This document shows positions 59,057-64,000 of a stretch of 64,000 bases of DNA, in pieces. This stretch comes from Sphingobium sp052327305 (GTDB lineage Bacteria; Pseudomonadota; Alphaproteobacteria; Sphingomonadales; Sphingomonadaceae). Every line of letters begins with the position of its first letter. Position 1 is the stretch's first letter. Position numbers and translations under genes: made by a program. Where the stretch lies: NCBI RefSeq assembly GCF_052327305.1, contig NZ_CP182486.1, forward strand, positions 124,001 to 188,000. The letters run 5' to 3'. The notes below the pieces were generated by a model, which was given only the letters and a program-made list of their open reading frames with translations, was not told where the DNA came from and made no database searches.

Positions 59057-59839
59057 ATGCTCCTCGCCATCGATGCCGGGAACACCAACGTCGTCTTCGC
59101 ACTGGTCGAGAAGGGTGCGATCCGTGCGCGCTGGCGCATAGCGACGGACCCACGCCGCACGGGCGACGAGTATGCTGTGTGGATCAATCAGCTCCTCGCG
59201 CTGGAGGGGCTGTCCATGACAGATGTGGATGCCGTCATCATCGCCACCGTGGTGCCGCGCGCGCTGCACAATCTGCAGGTTCTCGCTCAGAAATACTTCA
59301 AGGTGGATGCGTATGTGGCCGGGCGGGCACCGGTCGAATGGGGCATCGTTCTCGATGTTCAGGCCCCGGAGACCGTGGGTGCCGATCGCGCCATCAACGC
59401 CATTGCCGCCCATGCCGAATTTCCCGGCGATCTTATCGTCATAGATTTCGGCACGGCCACGACGTTCGATCATGTCGACTATAGCGGCGCCTATAAGGGC
59501 GGCATTATCGCGCCCGGCATCAATCTATCGCTCGATGCGCTGGTGAGCGCCGCTGCCAAGCTGCCGCGTATTGCCATCGCCGCGCCCGCCAGCGCCTCTG
59601 TGATCGGGCGCAATACCGAGGACCAGATGCTGATCGGGGTTTTCTGGGGCTATGTCGCCATGATGGAGGGGCTCGTGGCGCGCATGCGGCGGGAGATCGG
59701 TCGGCCCGCGAAGGTCATTGCGACCGGCGGACTTGCCGTGCTGTTTCACGAAAAGACCGACCTTTTTGACGCGATTGCGCCAGATCTCACCATTAACGGG
59801 CTTGCTCGGCTGTACGAGCGGAGTATCGCCTCGCAATGA
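59057..59839 (+). CDS. coaX: Type III pantothenate kinase
   Basis: The 260-aa ASKHA-fold kinase catalyses the first step of CoA synthesis and is the type not inhibited by CoA. Motifs: phosphate-1 LLAIDAGNTNVVFALVE, pantothenate-binding region PETVGADRAINAIAAH, phosphate-2 VIDFGTATTFD, and the adenosine-binding VIATGGLAVLF. ATG 59057 chosen as the frame is open from far upstream within birA. Stop overlaps the RNase J ATG by 4 nt. Confidence 0.94.
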   Translation: MLLAIDAGNTNVVFALVEKGAIRARWRIATDPRRTGDEYAVWINQLLALEGLSMTDVDAVIIATVVPRALHNLQVLAQKYFKVDAYVAGRAPVEWGIVLDVQAPETVGADRAINAIAAHAEFPGDLIVIDFGTATTFDHVDYSGAYKGGIIAPGINLSLDALVSAAAKLPRIAIAAPASASVIGRNTEDQMLIGVFWGYVAMMEGLVARMRREIGRPAKVIATGGLAVLFHEKTDLFDAIAPDLTINGLARLYERSIASQ

Positions 59840-61476
59840 CTCCAGGAAACGAACTGATTTTCCTCTCGCTCGGCGGTTCGGGCGAGATCGGGATGAACCT
59901 CAATCTCTACGGTTGCCAGGGCAAGTGGGTGATGGTGGACCTCGGCATCACTTTCGAGGATTCCGCCGCGCCGGGCGCGGACCTTGTCCTGCCGGATACG
60001 GCCTTCATCGAGGAGCGACGCGACGACCTGCTCGGCATCGTGCTCACACATGGTCATGAGGATCATATCGGCGCGATCCCCTATCTTGCCGCCGATCTCG
60101 GTGTGCCGCTCTATGCGACGCCATTCACGGCTGGCCTGATCCGCGGCAAGCTGGAAGAAGAGGGCATCGCCGGTCGGCTCGATCTTCATGTGATCGGCGA
60201 GGACGAGAGCTTCGCGCTCGGCCCGTTCGGCTTTCGTTATGTCCCGCTTGCCCATTCCATTCCGGAGGGCAACGCGCTGGTCATCGATACGCCTTATGGG
60301 CGCATCTTCCACACCGGGGACTGGAAGCTGGACGAGGCGCCGCAGATCGGCGTGCCGGCAACGGCGGAGCAGCTGCGCGCGATTGGCGACGAGGGCGTGC
60401 TCGCACTTGTATGTGACAGCACCAATGTGTTCAACCCCGAGCCGAGCGGTTCGGAAGGGTCGGTCAAGGCCGATCTCCTCGCCGCCGTGGACGCCGCCAA
60501 GGGTCGGGTGCTGGTGACGACTTTCGCCTCCAATGCCGCACGGCTTCACACGCTGGGAGAGGTCGCCCGCCTGTCCGGCCGCCAGCTTTGCGTGGCGGGG
60601 CGCTCGCTCGACCGCATCATCGGGGTTGCCAAATCCTGCGGTTATCTGCGCGATTTTCCTCCGCTGCTGGATTTCGACTCAATCATGGACGTTCCGGCCA
60701 ATCGCGCGATGATCGTGGCGACCGGCGGGCAAGGCGAACCGCGCGCGGCACTGGCCCGCGTCGCCTTCGATCAGCATCCGATCAGCCTGGGCGAGGGCGA
60801 CACGGTGATCTTCTCCTCGAAGCAGATCCCCGGGAACGAGATTGCCATCGGCCGCATCCAGAATGCGCTGGCCGAGAAGGGCGTGGAGATGATTACGGAG
60901 AAGCAGGCGCATGTCCACGTCTCGGGTCATCCGGGTCGGCCGGAGCTTGTCGCCATGTATGGCTGGATACGGCCCGAGATCGTCGTGCCGGTGCATGGCG
61001 AATTACGCCATATGAGTGAGCAGGCGAAACTGGCCCTCTCTCAGGGTGTGCCCCGCGCGATCCTGCAGAAAAATGGCGACATCGTGCGGCTCGCGCCGGA
61101 TGGCCCAAAGAAGATCGGCGAGACAGCCACTGGCCGCCTTGTGCTGGATGGTGACGTCATCCTGCCAGTCAATGGCGCCACGATGAACGAGCGCCGCAAG
61201 CTGATGGTGAACGGCCATATGAGCGTCGGCATCGCGCTGGGCGGCAAGGGGCTGGTCGGTGCGCCGGATATACGCTCTCAGGGTGTGCCGGTGGAGGAGG
61301 AGCGCGCCGCTTTCCTTGAGGAAGCGGAAGACGCCGTCCGGCGGATCGTGGGTCAGAGGAAGCGTGGCGGCGACCTGGAAGCGCTCCGCGAGGCGCTCCG
61401 GATCGGCGTGCGCCGTGTCGCGACGCAGTGGACAGGCAAGAAGCCTGTCGTCGACGTCACGATCGTCGAGGTCTGA
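59836..61476 (+). CDS. rnj: Ribonuclease J
   Basis: The 546-aa beta-CASP metallo-beta-lactamase has 5' exonuclease and endonuclease activity in RNA processing. Zinc ligands are in motif II THGHEDHIG (His72, His74, Asp76, His77), with further His at VPLAHSIPEG and HVSGHPGR and the beta-CASP core VTTFASNAARLHTLGE. The C-terminal domain (from about 450) is present. It overlaps coaX by 4 nt and is followed by a DUF1467 gene, an alphaproteobacterial order. Confidence 0.95.
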   Translation: MTPGNELIFLSLGGSGEIGMNLNLYGCQGKWVMVDLGITFEDSAAPGADLVLPDTAFIEERRDDLLGIVLTHGHEDHIGAIPYLAADLGVPLYATPFTAGLIRGKLEEEGIAGRLDLHVIGEDESFALGPFGFRYVPLAHSIPEGNALVIDTPYGRIFHTGDWKLDEAPQIGVPATAEQLRAIGDEGVLALVCDSTNVFNPEPSGSEGSVKADLLAAVDAAKGRVLVTTFASNAARLHTLGEVARLSGRQLCVAGRSLDRIIGVAKSCGYLRDFPPLLDFDSIMDVPANRAMIVATGGQGEPRAALARVAFDQHPISLGEGDTVIFSSKQIPGNEIAIGRIQNALAEKGVEMITEKQAHVHVSGHPGRPELVAMYGWIRPEIVVPVHGELRHMSEQAKLALSQGVPRAILQKNGDIVRLAPDGPKKIGETATGRLVLDGDVILPVNGATMNERRKLMVNGHMSVGIALGGKGLVGAPDIRSQGVPVEEERAAFLEEAEDAVRRIVGQRKRGGDLEALREALRIGVRRVATQWTGKKPVVDVTIVEV

Positions 61477-61484
61477 CCATCGCC

Positions 61485-61763
61485 ATGCGCGTCACGACGA
61501 TCATTGCCATCTATTTCCTGTTCTGGATGCTGAGCCTCTTCCTTGTGCTGCCTTTTGGCGTGCGCACTGCGGACGAGGCTGGCGTCAGCAAGGTGCCAGG
61601 TCAGGCGGACAGCGCGCCAGCGCAGTTCCGTCCGTGGAAGATCGTCTTCCGCACGACGCTCGTTTCGGCCGCAATCTTCTTCGTTTTCTACCTCAACTAC
61701 CAGTTCGGGTGGGTCACCACCGAGACGCTGCTGTCGATCACGCCACATCCCCGCGGGGAATGA
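61485..61763 (+). CDS. DUF1467 family membrane protein
   Basis: A 92-aa protein with two transmembrane helices (about residues 6-26 and 54-75), the loop VLPFGVRTADEAG typical of DUF1467, and QADSAPAQFRPWKIVFRTTLVSA before the second helix. The family is alphaproteobacterial and usually lies between rnj and proS; proS is not seen here because a minus-strand gene intervenes. ATG 61485 is 8 nt after the rnj stop. Function unknown. Confidence 0.87.
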   Translation: MRVTTIIAIYFLFWMLSLFLVLPFGVRTADEAGVSKVPGQADSAPAQFRPWKIVFRTTLVSAAIFFVFYLNYQFGWVTTETLLSITPHPRGE

Positions 61764-61770
61764 CGCCGGA

Positions 61771-63972
61771 TCAGCGCGGAGGGAGCCTGTCGATCGCCTG
61801 GGCAAGCGCGACATAGAGCTTGCCGATGTCCGAGGAGAGCATCGTCACGGCGAGCGCGCTGCCTTCCCGCGCACCAAGCACGGCCTTCAGCAGAGCTTCA
61901 AAGTCCGCGATATAGCGGTTCACATGCTCACGGAAGTCGTCATCTTCCGCGTAGATGCGGTGGATGTCCTTCGCCTCGGCGTTCGAGACAAGGCGCACAG
62001 CGCGCCGCGCGAAAAAGCCATGGTCGCCCTTGAGATAGTTGCTCCAGTCGACCTGGCTCACATCCTGATCCAGCCATTTCGAGACGTCGAATGCCCGGCT
62101 GTTAAGCGCGTCAATCAACTCGTTCGACCGGTAGGAGAGGCGCTCGCGATCCTGCGTCTCGATCACCTGCGCATTGGCCGAGATACGCCGTTCCAGCTCC
62201 GTGCTGCTGTCGGTCAGCGTCAGCATTTGCTGGCTGAGCTGTTCCGTCGAGCGCTGTGCTGCCTTCACGGCATTGTCGGCAACGACTGCAAGCCGGTCGA
62301 GCTGCTCCGTCACGGATTTCGCCATGGCCTGTTCCATCGCGGCGGCGCTGGCGGCGCCCAGCGCATTTGCGGCGTCTGGCACGGCATTGCCAATGGCCTC
62401 TCGCGCCCGCGCGGCTGCGGCATCGGCCGTCTCGCGCACGCGCACCAGAGCCTCGACCATTTGCGGACCGACCGTTTCGCTCAGCACGCCAATCTTTCCG
62501 CTGGCCGCCTCGATGGCCCCGGCCAGTTCCTCGATCTTCTTCTTCTGGGTTCCGAGAGCGCCATCCGAGCGCTTCAACGCGGCGGTCAGCGTCTCGAAAT
62601 GCGCCTTGGCGAGGCCATCCGATTCCTGCAGCCGGCTTACGACGCCGGCCGCGACCGCTTCGACGGCTTCCACCGCAGGGCCTGTGCTTGCGATCGTTCC
62701 AGTGAGCGCGGTCATGCGGTGCTCGACCCGTGTGATCGCAGCGGGCAAGCTCTCATCGAGTTCCCGAATACTGGAATCCAGCGCGAGGATGAGCGCCTCG
62801 ACGCGCTTGATGAATTTCTCGGATGAGGTGTCGCCCTCTTCCAGAGCTTCGCCGAGCCGGCGCGTTTCCCCGGAAAGCGACATCATGGCGTTGGAGAGTT
62901 TGTCCGTGCGGCTAAGGGCGGACGCTTCCAGAGCGTCGAACTGGTCGGCAAGCTGCGCAATGCCGCTGCTCACGGAGTCCAGCCACAGCTTGCTCTTCTC
63001 GCCTTGCGCATCGACTCGTGAGCCAAGCGAATCGAGGCGGGCGGCGATCTCGTCACCATGAGCGGAAAAGCGGTCAAGCGAATGAGACGCCGCCGTCTCG
63101 ATGGCCTGCGTGCTGCGGCTCACGAGAGTGTCGAGTTCGCCGCCCCGCGCTTCGATCTTCTGCCCGGCCGCTGTGAGCATGCTGTTCACGCGCTCGATCG
63201 TGAAGTCGATGCGGGCCGACGCTAGCTCGGACAGGCTGGAAAGCTCCTCGCCAGCGCCCTGCGTCTCGGCGCGGAGGTCGGCGATCTGCTGCCGCACCAT
63301 GTCGGCGCTGCTTTGAAGCTGCAGGCGTGCCTCTTCGGCGATCATCGCCGCAGCAGACATCTGCTCCTCCAGAGTGCGACCATGATCGGCCACGGTTCGC
63401 CCGGCGCCGTTCAGCGTCTCGGCCAGCGTCGCGAGGCGATCCTCGATTTTGGGAGCGATCTCGCCCAGAATGGCGAATTGTTCGGTCAGCGCGGCGAGGA
63501 GTTTCGTGGAACTGGCCATGCTCTCGCTGACCCGCGCGCTTTCCGCGCTCAGGCTCCCGGCTGCATTCTGCATGGCGGCGCCCGCATCCTGGGCCAGCGC
63601 GACATAGGACTGGCTTTCGCGCTGCATCTGCCCATGCGCCTCGCTCAGCCGGTTAGCGGCTTCGGCGGCGTCCTGCGCGGCCCGCTTCGCTTCACGGGGG
63701 AAGCGCTGCCATTCGCGTTCACGCAAACGCGAGGCGAGCATTCTTCGAGTCAGGAACCCAAGCATGACGATGAGGATCAGCGGCAAGCAGACCATGGCTA
63801 CACGCCACACGCTCTCGAAGACTGGATCGAGATTGGAGCCGATCACGGCATATTGGAAAAGCAGGAAGCCGAACCAGCCCGCCGAGGCGAGCACAACCGC
63901 GCTGAAAATCAACGCGTCGGCCGAATAAGACTGCTTCACCGGAATTCTCCGCATATCCAGCCGTTCCGGCAT
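61771..63972 (-). CDS. Large membrane-anchored coiled-coil protein of unknown function
   Basis: A 733-aa protein with two N-terminal transmembrane helices (about residues 20-44 and 54-76), then about 530 residues of long alpha-helical coiled coil (about 85-610). A compact C-terminal domain (about 620-733) includes DVSKWLDQDVSQVDWSNYLKGDHGFFARRAVRL in spaced form. The coil resembles apolipoprotein-A or chemoreceptor-like helices but has no signalling hairpin motif, and I recognise no named domain. The conserved C-terminus may be the functional part. The gene is complete, its ATG at 63972 being 28 nt from the window edge; alternative starts at 63954 (ATG) and a GTG near 63936 exist. Confidence 0.75.
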   Translation of the reverse strand: MPERLDMRRIPVKQSYSADALIFSAVVLASAGWFGFLLFQYAVIGSNLDPVFESVWRVAMVCLPLILIVMLGFLTRRMLASRLREREWQRFPREAKRAAQDAAEAANRLSEAHGQMQRESQSYVALAQDAGAAMQNAAGSLSAESARVSESMASSTKLLAALTEQFAILGEIAPKIEDRLATLAETLNGAGRTVADHGRTLEEQMSAAAMIAEEARLQLQSSADMVRQQIADLRAETQGAGEELSSLSELASARIDFTIERVNSMLTAAGQKIEARGGELDTLVSRSTQAIETAASHSLDRFSAHGDEIAARLDSLGSRVDAQGEKSKLWLDSVSSGIAQLADQFDALEASALSRTDKLSNAMMSLSGETRRLGEALEEGDTSSEKFIKRVEALILALDSSIRELDESLPAAITRVEHRMTALTGTIASTGPAVEAVEAVAAGVVSRLQESDGLAKAHFETLTAALKRSDGALGTQKKKIEELAGAIEAASGKIGVLSETVGPQMVEALVRVRETADAAAARAREAIGNAVPDAANALGAASAAAMEQAMAKSVTEQLDRLAVVADNAVKAAQRSTEQLSQQMLTLTDSSTELERRISANAQVIETQDRERLSYRSNELIDALNSRAFDVSKWLDQDVSQVDWSNYLKGDHGFFARRAVRLVSNAEAKDIHRIYAEDDDFREHVNRYIADFEALLKAVLGAREGSALAVTMLSSDIGKLYVALAQAIDRLPPR

Positions 63973-64000
63973 TGGCGTTGGTCGACGCTCAGGGAAGGCG

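Overview
The window is a GC-rich chromosomal segment (single lines in ordinary genes count about 65-68% GC) from an alphaproteobacterium, most likely a sphingomonad. The reasons are the nuoA-N / birA / coaX / rnj / DUF1467 order, a zapA - putative 6S RNA - 5-formyl-THF cyclo-ligase block, a trmFO gene, and dispersed inverted-repeat elements built on a core resembling TTCGGGCTGAGCTTGTCGAA. The genus cannot be fixed from this sequence alone.

Layout. 1-6650 is a redox/oxidative-stress section: an Rrf2 regulator with a flavoprotein and a methyltransferase, a Crp/Fnr regulator with a coupled small protein, a large HPII-type catalase and two hemerythrin proteins. 6657-15086 is a mixed set: trmFO, DUF952, acyl-CoA thioesterase II, an MFS transporter, an RNB-domain RNase, a CaiB/BaiF CoA-transferase and a thiamine-diphosphate enzyme. 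15181-21925 is a tightly coupled three-gene operon (transglutaminase plus DUF2126 putative amidoligase; circularly permuted ATP-grasp plus alpha-E; second transglutaminase). This is a widely distributed but functionally undefined peptide-ligation/cleavage system. 22003-30584 holds tRNA-Pro(CGG), thyA, a branched-chain 2-oxoacid dehydrogenase operon (E1a, E1b, E2) with a recognisable promoter, an AI-2E-type permease, tRNA-Asp(GTC), DUF2842, the THF cyclo-ligase, a candidate 6S RNA and zapA.

30820-36244 is a central-carbon operon (transketolase, GAPDH, phosphoglycerate kinase, class I aldolase) interrupted by a repeat element before pgk. 36266-41812 has a lipoprotein, a membrane protein with thiE, efp, a secreted protein, an inositol-monophosphatase-family gene, a beta-propeller-like secreted protein, and bacterioferritin with its ferredoxin. 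42041-58291 is the full 14-gene complex I (nuo) operon. Three non-nuo genes are threaded into it by start/stop overlaps or very short gaps: an NTF2-like gene (D/E), and two AT-rich secreted-protein genes (F/G and H/I). NuoC, NuoL and NuoM carry unusual low-complexity extensions. The nuo run continues into birA, coaX, rnj and a DUF1467 gene, and faces a large membrane-anchored coiled-coil protein on the minus strand.

Functionally the window couples energy metabolism (complex I, BCKDH, glycolysis/pentose phosphate) with redox and iron homeostasis. The parts that ordinary annotation does not explain are the amidoligase-transglutaminase operon, the foreign-looking genes inside nuo, and the repeat element translated inside the E2 linker. 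No gene-free stretch exceeds 300 bases. No CRISPR array, insertion sequence, rRNA or prophage was seen.
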